Positions 8,351-18,089 of a stretch of DNA of 64,000 bases are shown piece by piece. The notes beneath the pieces are model-generated. The model ran no database searches, was not told where the DNA came from, and saw only the letters and a list, made by a program, of their open reading frames with translations. The stretch covers positions 124,001 to 188,000 of the forward strand of contig NZ_FOZM01000002.1 of assembly GCF_900114675.1 (NCBI RefSeq), in the 5' to 3' direction. This DNA comes from Yoonia litorea. GTDB taxonomy: Bacteria; Pseudomonadota; Alphaproteobacteria; Rhodobacterales; Rhodobacteraceae. Position 1 is the first letter of the stretch, and every line of letters begins with the position of its first letter. The translations under genes were made by a program, and so were the position numbers.

Positions 8351-10107
8351 CAGTGTGCTTCCTTGCCCACAGCGTTGCCGCGATGACCCACAAGGAAATC
8401 AAAGTCCGCGCCTGTATCCGCACCCATCACGCGGTCATGGTAGAGCATCGCATAGCCGCTCTCGGGACGCGGGTTCGCACCGGACTTCTCGGCAGTCCAT
8501 TCGGCCAGACGCGCGGCGAGTTCCTCGTCCGAGATATCCAGATGCAGTTTGCGGGCCTCTACATCCAGTTCGATCATATCGCCATTGCGCACCACAGCCA
8601 GCGGCCCTCCGCGCGCGGCCTCTGGCGAGGTATGCAGAACCACAGTGCCGAAGGCCGTCCCCGACATGCGCGCATCGGAGATGCGCACCATATCGGTGAT
8701 GCCCTTCTTCAGGATCTTCGGCGGCAGGCCCATATTACCCACCTCAGCCATGCCCGGATACCCGCGGGGCCCGCAGTTTTTCAGGACCATGACGCAGGTT
8801 TCATCAATATCGAGATCGTCATCGTTGATGCGGGCCTTGTAGTCGTCGATATCCTCGAACACGACGGCACGGCCACGGTGCTTCATCAGTTCAGGCGTCG
8901 CTGCCGAGGGCTTCAACACCGCGCCACCGGGGGCAAGGTTGCCGCGCAGCACAGCAATACCGCCCGACTTGGTCAGCGCCTTTTCAATCGGCAGGATCAC
9001 ATCCTCGTTCCAGTTCTGGACGTCCTTGACCTCATCCCAGATCGACCCGCCAGAGACGGTGAGGGCATCCTTGTGCAACAGCCCCGCCTCGCCCAGACGT
9101 TTGATGACGACGGGCAGACCGCCTGCATAAAAGAATTCTTCCATCAGATATTTGCCCGACGGCATCAGGTTTAGGATCGTCGGCACATCGCGCCCCAGAC
9201 GATCCCAATCATCAAGCGTGAGTTTCACATTCTCCGTCCGGCCCGCCATTGCCAGCAAGTGGATCACCGCATTGGTCGAACCACCAATGGCCGCATTCGT
9301 GCGGATCGCGTTCTCGAAAGCCTCCTTCGTCATCACGTCCGATGGCTTCAGATCATCCTTGACCATCTGCACGATGCGACGACCGGTGATATGCGCCATC
9401 ACACGGCGGCGGCTGTCCACAGCAGGGATCGCGGCGTTACCGGACAGCGCCATGCCAAGCGCCTCGGCCATACTCGCCATGGTGCTAGCCGTGCCCATCG
9501 TGTTGCATGAACCGGGGGAACGGGACATTGACGCCTCGGCCTCGACGAATTCTTCAGCCGTCATCTCGCCTGCGCGCACGGCTTCAGAGAACTTCCACAG
9601 ATGTGTGCCTGACCCCACGCGCTCACCACGGAAATGACCGTTCAGCATCGGCCCACCAGAGACCACAATCGCAGGCAAATCGACCGAAGCAGCCCCCATC
9701 AAAAGCGCAGGCGTGGTCTTGTCACAGCCCGCCAGCAAGACAACACCATCCATCGACTTGCCACGGATCGCCTCTTCCACGTCCATGGCGCAGAGGTTAC
9801 GGAACATCATGGCCGTAGGGCGCAGGCTGCTCTCAGCAGGCGAAAAGACAGGAAACTCCACCGGAAAGCCGCCTGCCTCGTAAACGCCGAACTTCACCCG
9901 CTCTGCCAGATCGCGCAAATGCGCATTGCAGGGGGTCAGCTCCGACCATGTGTTGCAGATGCCGATCACGGGACGGCCATCCAGCAAATCCGCGGGCAGG
10001 CCCTGATTTTTCATCCACGAGCGGTGATAGATCGCGTCCTTCGACGACCCCCCGAACCATTCCTGAGAACGCAACTTACGGGGCCATTTGGCAGGCTTGA
10101 ATGCCAT
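8350..10107 (-). CDS. IlvD/Edd family dehydratase, probably L-arabonate (sugar acid) dehydratase
   Basis: Iron-sulfur dehydratase of 585 residues that would remove water from an aldonic acid to give a 2-keto-3-deoxy acid. The ATG at 10107 (MAFKPAKWPRKLRS) follows AAAGGAAG; an extension to 10281 runs into the divergent aldolase gene and is rejected. Cluster-ligand regions ICNTWSELTPCNAH, LAGCDKTTPALLMG and GSCNTMGTASTMA are present, as are SGGSIWDE and MVRISDARMSGTAFG. The WFGGSSKDAIYHRSWMKN opening is characteristic of sugar-acid dehydratases rather than the valine-pathway IlvD. Operon with the downstream dehydrogenase supports L-arabonate or D-galactonate as substrate. Confidence 0.88.
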   Translation of the reverse strand: MAFKPAKWPRKLRSQEWFGGSSKDAIYHRSWMKNQGLPADLLDGRPVIGICNTWSELTPCNAHLRDLAERVKFGVYEAGGFPVEFPVFSPAESSLRPTAMMFRNLCAMDVEEAIRGKSMDGVVLLAGCDKTTPALLMGAASVDLPAIVVSGGPMLNGHFRGERVGSGTHLWKFSEAVRAGEMTAEEFVEAEASMSRSPGSCNTMGTASTMASMAEALGMALSGNAAIPAVDSRRRVMAHITGRRIVQMVKDDLKPSDVMTKEAFENAIRTNAAIGGSTNAVIHLLAMAGRTENVKLTLDDWDRLGRDVPTILNLMPSGKYLMEEFFYAGGLPVVIKRLGEAGLLHKDALTVSGGSIWDEVKDVQNWNEDVILPIEKALTKSGGIAVLRGNLAPGGAVLKPSAATPELMKHRGRAVVFEDIDDYKARINDDDLDIDETCVMVLKNCGPRGYPGMAEVGNMGLPPKILKKGITDMVRISDARMSGTAFGTVVLHTSPEAARGGPLAVVRNGDMIELDVEARKLHLDISDEELAARLAEWTAEKSGANPRPESGYAMLYHDRVMGADTGADFDFLVGHRGNAVGKEAH

Positions 10108-10177
10108 TTTGATCTTCCTTTGCGGTGGTGATAGCGCCATCATTACCCCGCCCGGTATGCAAATCCAAGGAGCGACG

Positions 10178-10927
10178 ATGAACCAGCACGCACAAAACAT
10201 CACCCATTGGGACGCGCGCATTGACATGGCTGCGGCCTTCCGCTGGACAGCGCGCCTGAACATGCATGAGGGCGTTGCCAATCACTTCAGCTTTGCCATC
10301 AACGAGGATGGCACACGCTTCCTGATGAACCCCAACCAGATGCATTTTGCGCGGATCAAAGCCAGCGACCTGATCGAGGTGGATGCCAATGACCCTGAAA
10401 CGCTGACCGGTCCAAACGCCCCCGACCCGACCGCTTGGGGCCTGCATGGCGGCATTCACCGCCACGTTCCGCATGCGCGCTGTGCGATGCATGTGCATTC
10501 AATCCACGCCACGGTGTTGGCGTCCCTCAAGGACAGCCGCCTGCCTCCCATCGACCAGAATTGTGCGACCTTTTTCAATCGCTATGTCATTGACGAAGGC
10601 TACGGCGGACTCGCCTTTGAAGAAGAAGGTGAGCGCTGCGCCGCCCTCTTTGATGATCCAAAAAAGCGCGTGATGATCATGGGCAACCACGGTGTTCTGG
10701 TCATCGGCGAAACCGTGGCCGAGACTTTCAACCGGATGTACTACTTTGAGCGCGCTGCCGAGACTTACATTCGCGCGCTACAAACTGGTCAGGAATTACG
10801 GGTCCTGCCTGATGAGATCGCCGAAAAGACCGCACGGGAACTGGAAGACTACCCCGAACAAGACGTGCGGCATCTGGCCGAGCTCAAAGCCATCCTCGAC
10901 GCAGAAAAGTCAGATTATGCGCACTAG
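10178..10927 (+). CDS. class II aldolase/adducin domain protein
   Basis: Zinc-dependent class II aldolase-like protein of 249 residues; AAGGAG precedes the ATG at 10178. Family features are the N-terminal MAAAFRWTARLNMHEGVANHF, the metal-binding histidines in AMHVHSIHAT and a later MIMGNHGVLVIGETV carrying the third histidine. It is divergent from the sugar-acid dehydratase, separated by only 70 bases, which suggests shared regulation and a role in carbohydrate breakdown. The aldol substrate is not identifiable. The last four bases (CTAG) are shared with the stop codon of the convergent methyltransferase. Confidence 0.85.
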   Translation: MNQHAQNITHWDARIDMAAAFRWTARLNMHEGVANHFSFAINEDGTRFLMNPNQMHFARIKASDLIEVDANDPETLTGPNAPDPTAWGLHGGIHRHVPHARCAMHVHSIHATVLASLKDSRLPPIDQNCATFFNRYVIDEGYGGLAFEEEGERCAALFDDPKKRVMIMGNHGVLVIGETVAETFNRMYYFERAAETYIRALQTGQELRVLPDEIAEKTARELEDYPEQDVRHLAELKAILDAEKSDYAH

Positions 10928-11556
10928 GACTTGGTGAAAATCACGAGGCGGGCAATGTCGTTGCGATGCACCTCGTCAGCGCGATCATCATAGATGCGTA
11001 CATCGCGGAACTGTAAGGCACTGATTTGTGCGCCGAGATCCTCGAACACCGCCTCAAACCCGCCTGTCGCATAGTGCGCCTGATTGACCGACAGGACGAA
11101 CACTGCGCCAGTTGCTGCAACATCAATCAGGTTATGGATCGCCGATGGTCCCACATGTCCCAGCGTAAAGGTTCCGGCGCTCACGACCCCATTGTAGGGA
11201 GCATCCCGAAGATCAAGCGGCTCTGTCACATCACACACAACCAGATGCCGATAGATGCCTTTCATAGCCGCCATATCAAGCATCTCTTGAGACAGGTCGA
11301 TCCCGTCGATTGGTTCGGTGTTCATCACCCGTAGCACTTCGCCGACAAGCCCGGTACCCGCACCCACATCCAGAACCGGGCCTTCACCGCCCGCGCCGAC
11401 AAAGGCAGCCGCCACTTCGCGTGGCAGTTGGTACCCTTGGGATTCACCAAATCCGACATCATAGCTGTGCGACCACTGCCGGTAGAGGTCCTTGATCTCA
11501 TCCGGGGATGTCAACGCATAGGCAGAATCAACATCGGGCAGCTTAGCCATAGACAA
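10924..11556 (-). CDS. class I SAM-dependent methyltransferase
   Basis: A 210-residue protein with an N-terminal LYRQWSHSYDVGFGES helix typical of small-molecule methyltransferases. Motif I is VLDVGAGTGLVGEVL, the acidic beta-2 end is IDGIDLSQEMLDMA, and motif II/III is GVVSAGTFTLGHV. It resembles the WBSCR27/TPR-type methyltransferases whose substrates are unknown. The start could be ATG 11556 or the second in-frame ATG at 11550. It is divergent from the epimerase-like gene and ends in a stop codon shared with the class II aldolase. Confidence 0.82.
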   Translation of the reverse strand: MSMAKLPDVDSAYALTSPDEIKDLYRQWSHSYDVGFGESQGYQLPREVAAAFVGAGGEGPVLDVGAGTGLVGEVLRVMNTEPIDGIDLSQEMLDMAAMKGIYRHLVVCDVTEPLDLRDAPYNGVVSAGTFTLGHVGPSAIHNLIDVAATGAVFVLSVNQAHYATGGFEAVFEDLGAQISALQFRDVRIYDDRADEVHRNDIARLVIFTKS

Positions 11557-11606
11557 ACGCTAGCATAGGCTTGCGCTTTCACAAGCGATTTGGCACGACC
11601 GGCAGC

Positions 11607-12467
11607 ATGACCAAGACACTGATTTCTTTCGGGCACGGCTATTCAGCCCGCGCCCTCGCGCGACTTCTCTTGCCGCAGGATTGGCGGGTGATCGGAACGA
11701 CCCGTTCCGAAGACAAAGCCCCCCGGCTGATGACTGAAGGGGTAGAGCCGCGCATCTGGCCCGGTGCGGATATGATACCGGCACTCAATGCGGCGACCCA
11801 TCTTCTTATCTCGGCGGCACCCGACGACAATGGTGATCCCGTTCTCGCAGAACTGCGCGACGAGATCGCAGAACGTGCGGAACAGTTTGAATGGGTCGGC
11901 TATTTGTCGACCACAGGCGTCTATGGTGACCATGATGGCGATTGGGTCGACGAAAACACGCCGCTGACGCCAGCAACAAAACGCGGTGTCGCCAGACAAG
12001 CCGCAGAAAGCGCATGGGCCAGTATCCCCGGTCTGCCACTGCATATTTTCCGGCTGGCTGGCATCTATGGGCCAGGGCGTGGTCCGTTTTCAAAGGTGCG
12101 CAACGGGACTGCGCGGCGGATCATCAAGCAAGGACAGGTGTTCAGCCGCACCCATGTCGCTGACATCGCGCGAGTCTTGGCGGCGTCTATCGCACAACCC
12201 AATCCCGGTGCTGCTTATAACGTCTGTGATGATGACCCGGCCCCGCCAGAAGACGTGATCGCCTATGCCGCTGAGCTGCTCGGCGTCCCGGTGCCACCCG
12301 CCGAGGACTTTGAAACCGCCGACATGTCACCGATGGCGCGCAGCTTTTATGCCGAAAGCAAAAAAGTGCGAAACGATCGGATCAAGGACGAGTTGGGCGT
12401 GGAACTGCTGTATCCCGACTACAAATCCGGCCTTAAGGCGTTGCTGGCGCAGGAAATTGGCGTCTGA
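11607..12467 (+). CDS. NAD(P)-dependent epimerase/dehydratase-like protein (extended SDR, YeeZ-type)
   Basis: The 286-residue protein opens with LISFGHGYSARALARLLLP, an atypical glycine-rich dinucleotide loop seen in YeeZ-like atypical SDRs, followed by VIGTTRSEDKA. YLSTTGVYGDHDGDWVDE contains the ST and YG elements of the extended SDR active region, and FRLAGIYGPGRGP is conserved further on. The classical YxxxK is not obvious, so it may not be a catalytic epimerase. The 3' end overlaps the convergent membrane-protein gene by 35 bases. Confidence 0.78.
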   Translation: MTKTLISFGHGYSARALARLLLPQDWRVIGTTRSEDKAPRLMTEGVEPRIWPGADMIPALNAATHLLISAAPDDNGDPVLAELRDEIAERAEQFEWVGYLSTTGVYGDHDGDWVDENTPLTPATKRGVARQAAESAWASIPGLPLHIFRLAGIYGPGRGPFSKVRNGTARRIIKQGQVFSRTHVADIARVLAASIAQPNPGAAYNVCDDDPAPPEDVIAYAAELLGVPVPPAEDFETADMSPMARSFYAESKKVRNDRIKDELGVELLYPDYKSGLKALLAQEIGV

Positions 12468-13089
12468 CGGCCCATGCGATCGCGGCGTAAAACAACAACA
12501 AGACAAGCGCGGTGGCAAAATTTGTCACGTAAAAGACGGCGCGGTCCGAGAATTCAAGACTGTTGAGGAACGGGTAAGGCAGGCCGGACGTCACCGACCC
12601 TGCTGGTGTCGTGTTCAGCGGTTGGAAAACCAACTCTGCCAAAGCCAGATAGGTCGCGATTACGCCCAAAAGCCAGCCAAGCGCCGGCATGAGCCTGCGG
12701 TAGCTGCGGTGCACAAAGATTGTATCAATCACCTGTAACAGTGGCCCGACAAGGTGCATGTAGATTTCAAGATGCCAGGCCGCCAACTGGCCATCACGCG
12801 TCACTGATGTCGGATCAGCAAAGTAAAGACGCCAGTAAAGGATCACGACCATCGTATTGATGACGGCCGTCATCGAAACAAACCCGTCCCAGCGTTTGTC
12901 GCTTCGTCCCTCTTCAAGCGCCATCATGCGGCTGAAGGCGAAAAATGAAAAGAACAACGCCCAGACCGTGAGAAAGCGGAAGGGTCCGCCGAATGACTCC
13001 CACCCGCTGAAAACCAAGGTACGCACGCAATACCCTGCGGCCAACAGGAAGGCGGTCCAGCGAAAGATCAGACGGGGATTGAGGTTCAT
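12433..13089 (-). CDS. multi-pass membrane protein (Pr6Pr/FAR-17a-like)
   Basis: A 218-residue integral membrane protein with about six hydrophobic helices: around residues 9-26, 37-55, 70-85, 105-122, 130-152 and 185-208. Conserved-looking polar positions include the tryptophan/histidine-containing QLAAWHLEIYMHLVGPLLQ segment in the middle, which resembles the androgen-induced (FAR-17a/AIG1) or Pr6Pr superfamily. The ATG at 13089 (MNLNPRLIFRW) was chosen because upstream codons overlap the divergent channel promoter. No enzyme function is established for bacterial members. Confidence 0.7.
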   Translation of the reverse strand: MNLNPRLIFRWTAFLLAAGYCVRTLVFSGWESFGGPFRFLTVWALFFSFFAFSRMMALEEGRSDKRWDGFVSMTAVINTMVVILYWRLYFADPTSVTRDGQLAAWHLEIYMHLVGPLLQVIDTIFVHRSYRRLMPALGWLLGVIATYLALAELVFQPLNTTPAGSVTSGLPYPFLNSLEFSDRAVFYVTNFATALVLLLFYAAIAWAVRRQFPAPATP

Positions 13090-13223
13090 GATTTGCTCAC
13101 TTTCTGCACAAACCATGCAAAACACAATCCATCTGCGTCCAGACTGACCTTGCGTCCCGCTCCGCGCTTGTAGGTCAGCAAATTGCAGGCCATATGACAC
13201 GCATTCCAGACGGTAGACATCCA

Positions 13224-13997
13224 ATGACCTTACGCGAAAAGACAACCGCCTTTATCGAAACCAACCAGGTGCGCAACTTCATCGTTGCGGTCATTGTGTT
13301 TAACGCGGTTATCCTCGGGATGGAGACCTCTGACCGGCTGATGAGCACGGCTGGTCCACTTATCCTGCTACTGGACCGGATTTGCCTTGGCATTTTCGTG
13401 GTCGAACTTCTGTTGAAGCTCTTTGCCTACCGCGGGCGGTTCTTCCGGTCCGGCTGGAACATCTTTGATTTCGTCATCGTCGGCGTGTCGCTTATTCCTG
13501 GCAATGGCGGGCTCTCTGTATTGCGGGCATTGCGCATCCTGCGCGTCTTGCGTGTGATCTCTGTGGTGCCTTCGCTGCGCCGCGTGGTCGAAGGTTTCGT
13601 GACAGCCCTGCCAGGCATGGGATCGGTATTCCTGTTGATGGGGATCGTGTTCTATATCGGCGCCGTGATGGCCACCAAGCTCTTTGGTGACGCCTTTCCC
13701 GAGTGGTTCGGCACGCTGGGGCGGTCTGGATATTCCCTCTTCCAGATCATGACGCTGGAAAGCTGGTCGATGGGCATCGTTCGCCCCGTGATGGAAGTCT
13801 ACCCCTACGCCTGGGTGTTCTTTGTCCCATTCATCATGGTCACGACCTTTGCGGTGGTGAACCTGCTGGTCGGTCTGATCGTGAACTCGATGCAAGACGC
13901 CCATGCCGAAGAAACCAATGCAGCAACCGACAGCTACCGTGACGAGGTGCTGGCAAAGCTGGCCGCGATCGAGAAAAAACTCGAAGAGCGGGGCTAG
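13224..13997 (+). CDS. bacterial voltage-gated sodium channel (BacNav/NaChBac family)
   Basis: Single-domain six-helix ion channel of 257 residues that should assemble as a tetramer in the inner membrane. The voltage sensor S4 is seen as LRALRILRVLRVI with arginines every third position, ending in SLRRVVEGF. The pore loop carries the selectivity filter TLESWSM (residues 177-183 from this start), identical in sequence to that of NavAb. S6 is MVTTFAVVNLLVGLIVNSM, followed by a short neck and a heptad-like C-terminal coiled coil (VLAKLAAIEKKLEER) that tetramerises these channels. An in-frame ATG at 13194 is an alternative start. The stop codon is shared with the convergent ATP-grasp gene. Confidence 0.95.
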   Translation: MTLREKTTAFIETNQVRNFIVAVIVFNAVILGMETSDRLMSTAGPLILLLDRICLGIFVVELLLKLFAYRGRFFRSGWNIFDFVIVGVSLIPGNGGLSVLRALRILRVLRVISVVPSLRRVVEGFVTALPGMGSVFLLMGIVFYIGAVMATKLFGDAFPEWFGTLGRSGYSLFQIMTLESWSMGIVRPVMEVYPYAWVFFVPFIMVTTFAVVNLLVGLIVNSMQDAHAEETNAATDSYRDEVLAKLAAIEKKLEERG

Positions 13998-14995
13998 CCA
14001 CCCCGCGCAGCGCGGAACTGCACTTTCCTGATCGTCCTGACGACACCTTCCTCGATTTCTTTCAGGATCTTGAGGTAGTCCGCGCGCCTGTAGGTCGGCA
14101 TATGCGCATTCGACAGAATTGACATCGCAGCGTTCGCCTCGAACAGGACGAACTGATCGGCCTCTGACCAGCCCAGATCAATGCCGAAAAAGTCCAGGCC
14201 GATCCGCGTTCTGATCTCGCTGACGACAGACTTGAAGGTTTCGCTTTTCTGCAGCTCTTCGTGCAACGCAAATTCGCGATCGACGATTGCATCGGTCCGA
14301 TCCATCGCATGAACCAGCCAGTTGTCCGAAATCAGCACATGGCGGATAAAGATCCGGTCACCGGCGCAGACAGCCCTGATCTTGAGGTATTCACCCTCTG
14401 GCGTGGCGAAATCAACAAACTGCGTCATATGAAGCGTGTGCCCGCCCCAAGGAATGCTGTGAACCTTGTCCCAATCAGCGCTGTTGTCGATCCGCACCAG
14501 ATGCACCCCGGATTGGGTCGCGATCGGGCGCACCAGCACGGGATATGACAGACCGCTTTCTTCAAAGGTCCGCACGAAGTCGTCAGGCATCTTTGGCGTA
14601 AAACGGACACAGCGCGGCGTCGTCAGGTTCGGGATATCCTGCAACAATGCCGCGACCTTATCACGGCGCGAATTCATCACGGCATCGGGATGGTTAAAGA
14701 CCGGCGCGCCAGTCTTTGAGAGGATATGTTTCAGATAGGTCATCGCCCGACTGTACTCATCGGCATCCGCGCAGAAGTTGATAAACCATGGCTGTTTGGG
14801 CAGCGAAACCTTTGTGCCATCCTTGATCGGAAACCAAAGTGTCTCTGCCGTTTCGCCAATCAGCTTTTCAATCCGCGGGGTCGGGATAAAGCAATTGGGA
14901 AAGCCCAGATTGAGCTTGTTCTGCGCATTCACCATGACAGAGGCTTGCCCGCTATCCGGTACAGCCCGATAGAAGATTCCGGTTTTCTTTGCCAT
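13994..14995 (-). CDS. orphan ATP-grasp domain protein
   Basis: A 333-residue protein. The N-terminal 130 residues resemble the preATP-grasp region of small-ligand ligases. The rest shows ATP-grasp features: VLVRPIATQSGVHLVRI (central lysine/arginine strand), HMTQFVDFATPEGEYLKIR, and FFGIDLGWSEADQFVLFEANAAMS, where Asp, Glu and Asn would bind Mg-ATP. Such enzymes join a carboxylate to an amine or thiol. No neighbouring biosynthetic gene points to a substrate. It is convergent with the sodium channel and upstream of no obvious partner, so the biological role is unknown. Confidence 0.78.
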   Translation of the reverse strand: MAKKTGIFYRAVPDSGQASVMVNAQNKLNLGFPNCFIPTPRIEKLIGETAETLWFPIKDGTKVSLPKQPWFINFCADADEYSRAMTYLKHILSKTGAPVFNHPDAVMNSRRDKVAALLQDIPNLTTPRCVRFTPKMPDDFVRTFEESGLSYPVLVRPIATQSGVHLVRIDNSADWDKVHSIPWGGHTLHMTQFVDFATPEGEYLKIRAVCAGDRIFIRHVLISDNWLVHAMDRTDAIVDREFALHEELQKSETFKSVVSEIRTRIGLDFFGIDLGWSEADQFVLFEANAAMSILSNAHMPTYRRADYLKILKEIEEGVVRTIRKVQFRAARGG

Positions 14996-15035
14996 CGTCC
15001 TCGCCCTTTAAAATGCGGGCGGAGATACGCGCAGA

Positions 15036-16949
15036 TTACGCCCGCTTCTCCATGACCGCGACGCCCAATACATCCAGCACTTTTGCTTCAATATGCTCGG
15101 CGTTCATGCCTGCAATATCATACATCGCCTTAGGGCTTGCCTGATCAATAAATGTATCGGGCAGAACCATCGACCTGAACTTCAAGCCGGTGTCAAAGAC
15201 ACCTTCGTCCGCCAACAGTTGGGCCACATGCGATCCAAAGCCGCCGATAGCACCCTCTTCGACGGTGATAAGCGCCTCATGCGATCTCGCCAGATCCAAG
15301 ATCATGTCCCGGTCGAGCGGCTTTGCGAAACGCGCATCGGCAAGTGTTGGCGCGATGCCCTTAGCCGCCAATGCTTCGCAGGCTTTCTCGGCCTCTTGCA
15401 AGCGTGTCCCGAATGACAGGATCGCAACCCGCGCACCCTCACGGATCATGCGACCCTTGCCGATTTCCAATGTTTCCGGATTCTCGGGCATCTCGACCCC
15501 GACACCCTCACCACGTGGAAAGCGGAAGGCGATCGGCCCTTCGTCATGGGCGGCGGCTGTTGCCACCATGCGCACTAGTTCTGCCTCGTCGGCAGCCGCC
15601 ATCACGACGAAACCGGGCAGATTGGCCAGATAGGCCACATCGAATGATCCCGCATGTGTAGCCCCGTCCGCCCCGACCAGTCCGGCGCGATCAATCGCAA
15701 ACCGGACAGGCAGGCGTTGGATGGCCACATCGTGCACAACCTGATCGTAGCCGCGCTGCAGGAATGTCGAATAAAGCGCACAAAACGGGCGCATCCCGCC
15801 GGCAGCAAGGCCAGCACTGAACGTCACCGCGTGCTGTTCAGCAATGCCCACGTCAAAGCAGCGGCTGGTATAGCGTTCCATAAAGCGCGAAAGGCCTGTG
15901 CCGTCCGGCATCGCCGCCGTTACCGCGCAGATCTTGCTGTCATCAGCGGCGAGCTTGCACAGCGTATCGGAAAAGACCGAAGTGTAGCTTGGCGCGTTAC
16001 TCGGAGCTTTCTTTTGCTTGCCTGTGACCACATCGAATTTAGCCGTGGCATGACCCTTGTCATCGGCAAACTCGGCAGGGGCATAGCCCTTACCCTTTTT
16101 GGTGATGGCATGGATCAGGATCGGGCCGTCAGCGCGCGCCTTGACGGTACGCAAAACCGACAGAAGCTGCTCCATATCATGGCCGTCAATGGGCCCCAGA
16201 TAGGAAAATCCCAGTTCCTCGAACAAGGTGCCGCCGACTGTCATATGCTTGAGCACATCTTTCGCACGTTTGGCCCCTTCGCGGAAAGGCTCAGGCAAGA
16301 GCGAGACCGCGCCTTTCGCGGCGGCTTTGAATTCCTGAAACGGCTCGCCTGCATAAAGACGCGACAGATAGGACGACATCGCGCCCGTTGGCGGGGCAAT
16401 CGACATTTCGTTGTCATTGAGGATGACAATCATCCGTTTGCCCAGATGACCGGCATTGTTCATCGCCTCATAGGCCATGCCTGCCGACATGGACCCGTCA
16501 CCGATAATGGCAATCGCGTCACCACCTTCGCCACCCAGATCGCGGGCAACGGCAAAGCCCAAGGCTGCAGAAATCGACGTGCTCGAATGCGCGGCACCAA
16601 ACGGATCATATGGGCTTTCGGAGCGTTTCGTGAAACCCGACAATCCGCCTTCCTGGCGCAAGGTACGAATACGGTCACGGCGACCTGTCAAAATCTTGTG
16701 CGGGTAGCACTGGTGGGACACATCCCAGATGATCTTGTCCTTGGGCGCATCGAAAACAGCATGCAAGGCCACAGTCATCTCGACCACGCCGAGACCGGCC
16801 CCCAAATGCCCGCCCGTTTCCGACACTGCCGAAATCGTCTCGGCCCGCAATTCATCAGCAAGCTGGCGCAACTCGCGGTCCGTCAGCCCCTTCATGTCGG
16901 ATGGGGTCTGCACCCGATCCAGAACGGGAGTGTGCGGTCGGTCTGACAT
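15036..16949 (-). CDS. dxs: 1-deoxy-D-xylulose-5-phosphate synthase Dxs
   Basis: Thiamine-diphosphate enzyme that condenses pyruvate and glyceraldehyde-3-phosphate, the entry step of the MEP isoprenoid pathway. The 637 residues match the family. TPP- and metal-binding [19 protein letters not shown] lies near residue 150. [14 protein letters not shown], the GPIDGHD loop, [15 protein letters not shown] and the C-terminal [17 protein letters not shown] are all canonical. It lies 11 bases downstream of ispA in an HDAC-like/xseB/ispA/dxs operon, so isoprenoid entry and prenyl chain elongation are made together. Confidence 0.98.
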   Translation of the reverse strand: MSDRPHTPVLDRVQTPSDMKGLTDRELRQLADELRAETISAVSETGGHLGAGLGVVEMTVALHAVFDAPKDKIIWDVSHQCYPHKILTGRRDRIRTLRQEGGLSGFTKRSESPYDPFGAAHSSTSISAALGFAVARDLGGEGGDAIAIIGDGSMSAGMAYEAMNNAGHLGKRMIVILNDNEMSIAPPTGAMSSYLSRLYAGEPFQEFKAAAKGAVSLLPEPFREGAKRAKDVLKHMTVGGTLFEELGFSYLGPIDGHDMEQLLSVLRTVKARADGPILIHAITKKGKGYAPAEFADDKGHATAKFDVVTGKQKKAPSNAPSYTSVFSDTLCKLAADDSKICAVTAAMPDGTGLSRFMERYTSRCFDVGIAEQHAVTFSAGLAAGGMRPFCALYSTFLQRGYDQVVHDVAIQRLPVRFAIDRAGLVGADGATHAGSFDVAYLANLPGFVVMAAADEAELVRMVATAAAHDEGPIAFRFPRGEGVGVEMPENPETLEIGKGRMIREGARVAILSFGTRLQEAEKACEALAAKGIAPTLADARFAKPLDRDMILDLARSHEALITVEEGAIGGFGSHVAQLLADEGVFDTGLKFRSMVLPDTFIDQASPKAMYDIAGMNAEHIEAKVLDVLGVAVMEKRA

Positions 16950-16960
16950 GACGAGCCTTC

Positions 16961-17863
16961 CTAATGCGTGCGCGCAATGACGAACCGCGCGGCTTCTTTC
17001 AGCGTTTCGGCGTCTTCGCCGTAAGGAGATAGCGCGTCGCAGGCATCATCAACCAGTTGGCTTGCGCGTCGCTTTGCCCCATCGAGGCCTAATAGGGAAA
17101 CAAACGTCGCTTTACCAGCCGCCGCGTCCTTGCCAACAGCTTTGCCCACGACAGCGGCATCGCCTGTTTCATCCAGAATGTCGTCGGCAATCTGGAATGC
17201 CAGACCCAAAGCCTCGCCGTAGATTGTCAGCGGCTCGCGTTCGGCCTCTGCCATGCGCGGCCCCACAAGCGCCGACCATGTGATCAAAGCACCGGTCTTG
17301 CCCGCCTGCAAAGCCATGATCTGATCCAGATCGAGCGGCACAGCGGCTGACTCGGCTGCAATATCCGCAGCCTGACCACCGACCATTCCGCGTACTCCCG
17401 CGGCATGGGCCAAGGACACCACAAGGTTCATCTTGGCCCGCGGCGAGCATTCGGCCTGCACGAGCAGCTCAAATGCTAGCGCCTGCAAACCATCGCCGGC
17501 CAGAACGGCAGTCGCTTCATCCCATTTGCGGTGCACGGTCGGCTGACCGCGGCGCGTGTCGTCGTCATCCATGCAAGGCATATCATCGTGGACCAGCGAA
17601 TAGGCATGGATGCATTCGATCGCAGCAGCAGCACCGGCCGCCTTGGCTGGATTGATGTCATGCAGGCGGGCGCTTTCAAGCGCGAGGAACGCGCGGAGCG
17701 CCTTGCCGCCTTTGACCGCATAGAGCATCGCCTCTGGCACGGCACCATCCAGCGCACTCAGCGCAAATCCGATCCGCGCCTGCGCGACCTCACCGGCATG
17801 CGCCAGCGCGTCCGTCAACGGACGGCGCTCCAGCGCGGCAAGACGAAGGCCGGTGTCAGCCAT
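16961..17863 (-). CDS. ispA: polyprenyl (farnesyl/geranylgeranyl) diphosphate synthase
   Basis: Trans-prenyltransferase of 300 residues that elongates DMAPP/GPP with isopentenyl diphosphate. The first aspartate-rich motif is [14 protein letters not shown] and the second is DDILDETGD, with [12 protein letters not shown] and the lysine-containing QAGKTGALI between the expected positions. The ATG at 17863 overlaps the xseB stop by eight bases; an extension beyond it would run back through xseB. The position between xseB and dxs is the widespread proteobacterial order. Whether the product is C15 or longer cannot be settled here. Confidence 0.95.
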   Translation of the reverse strand: MADTGLRLAALERRPLTDALAHAGEVAQARIGFALSALDGAVPEAMLYAVKGGKALRAFLALESARLHDINPAKAAGAAAAIECIHAYSLVHDDMPCMDDDDTRRGQPTVHRKWDEATAVLAGDGLQALAFELLVQAECSPRAKMNLVVSLAHAAGVRGMVGGQAADIAAESAAVPLDLDQIMALQAGKTGALITWSALVGPRMAEAEREPLTIYGEALGLAFQIADDILDETGDAAVVGKAVGKDAAAGKATFVSLLGLDGAKRRASQLVDDACDALSPYGEDAETLKEAARFVIARTH

Positions 17864-18089
17864 CCAGAGGAGCCGTCTTCTCTGGTGCGCCATCGGCACC
17901 CAAGGTGATCTTGGCGACCTTTTCCTCGGCCTCCTTAAGCTTGGCTTCGCAGCGGGCCTTCAGGGCCGCGCCACGTTCGTAAAGCGCGATGCTTTCATCC
18001 AGCGCCACATCGCCACGCTCCAGCTGACCAACAACTTTCTCAAGCTCCTTGATCGCGTCTTCAAAGCTCATCCCGTCAATATCGCTCAT
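17856..18089 (-). CDS. xseB: exodeoxyribonuclease VII small subunit XseB
   Basis: A 77-residue helical subunit that joins XseA to form the single-strand DNA nuclease exonuclease VII. FEDAIKELEKVVGQLERGDV followed by LDESIALYERGAAL and a charged coiled-coil tail is the family signature. It is coupled to both neighbours: its ATG overlaps the stop of the HDAC-like gene by four bases and its stop lies inside the start of ispA. XseA is not in the window. Confidence 0.95.
   Translation of the reverse strand: MSDIDGMSFEDAIKELEKVVGQLERGDVALDESIALYERGAALKARCEAKLKEAEEKVAKITLGADGAPEKTAPLDG

Noticed and set aside
15654..16946. Long open frame on the plus strand opposite dxs
   Set aside because: It is antisense to a clear dxs gene, has a Cys/His/Arg/Gln-rich composition, no ribosome site and no recognisable domain; high GC explains its length.
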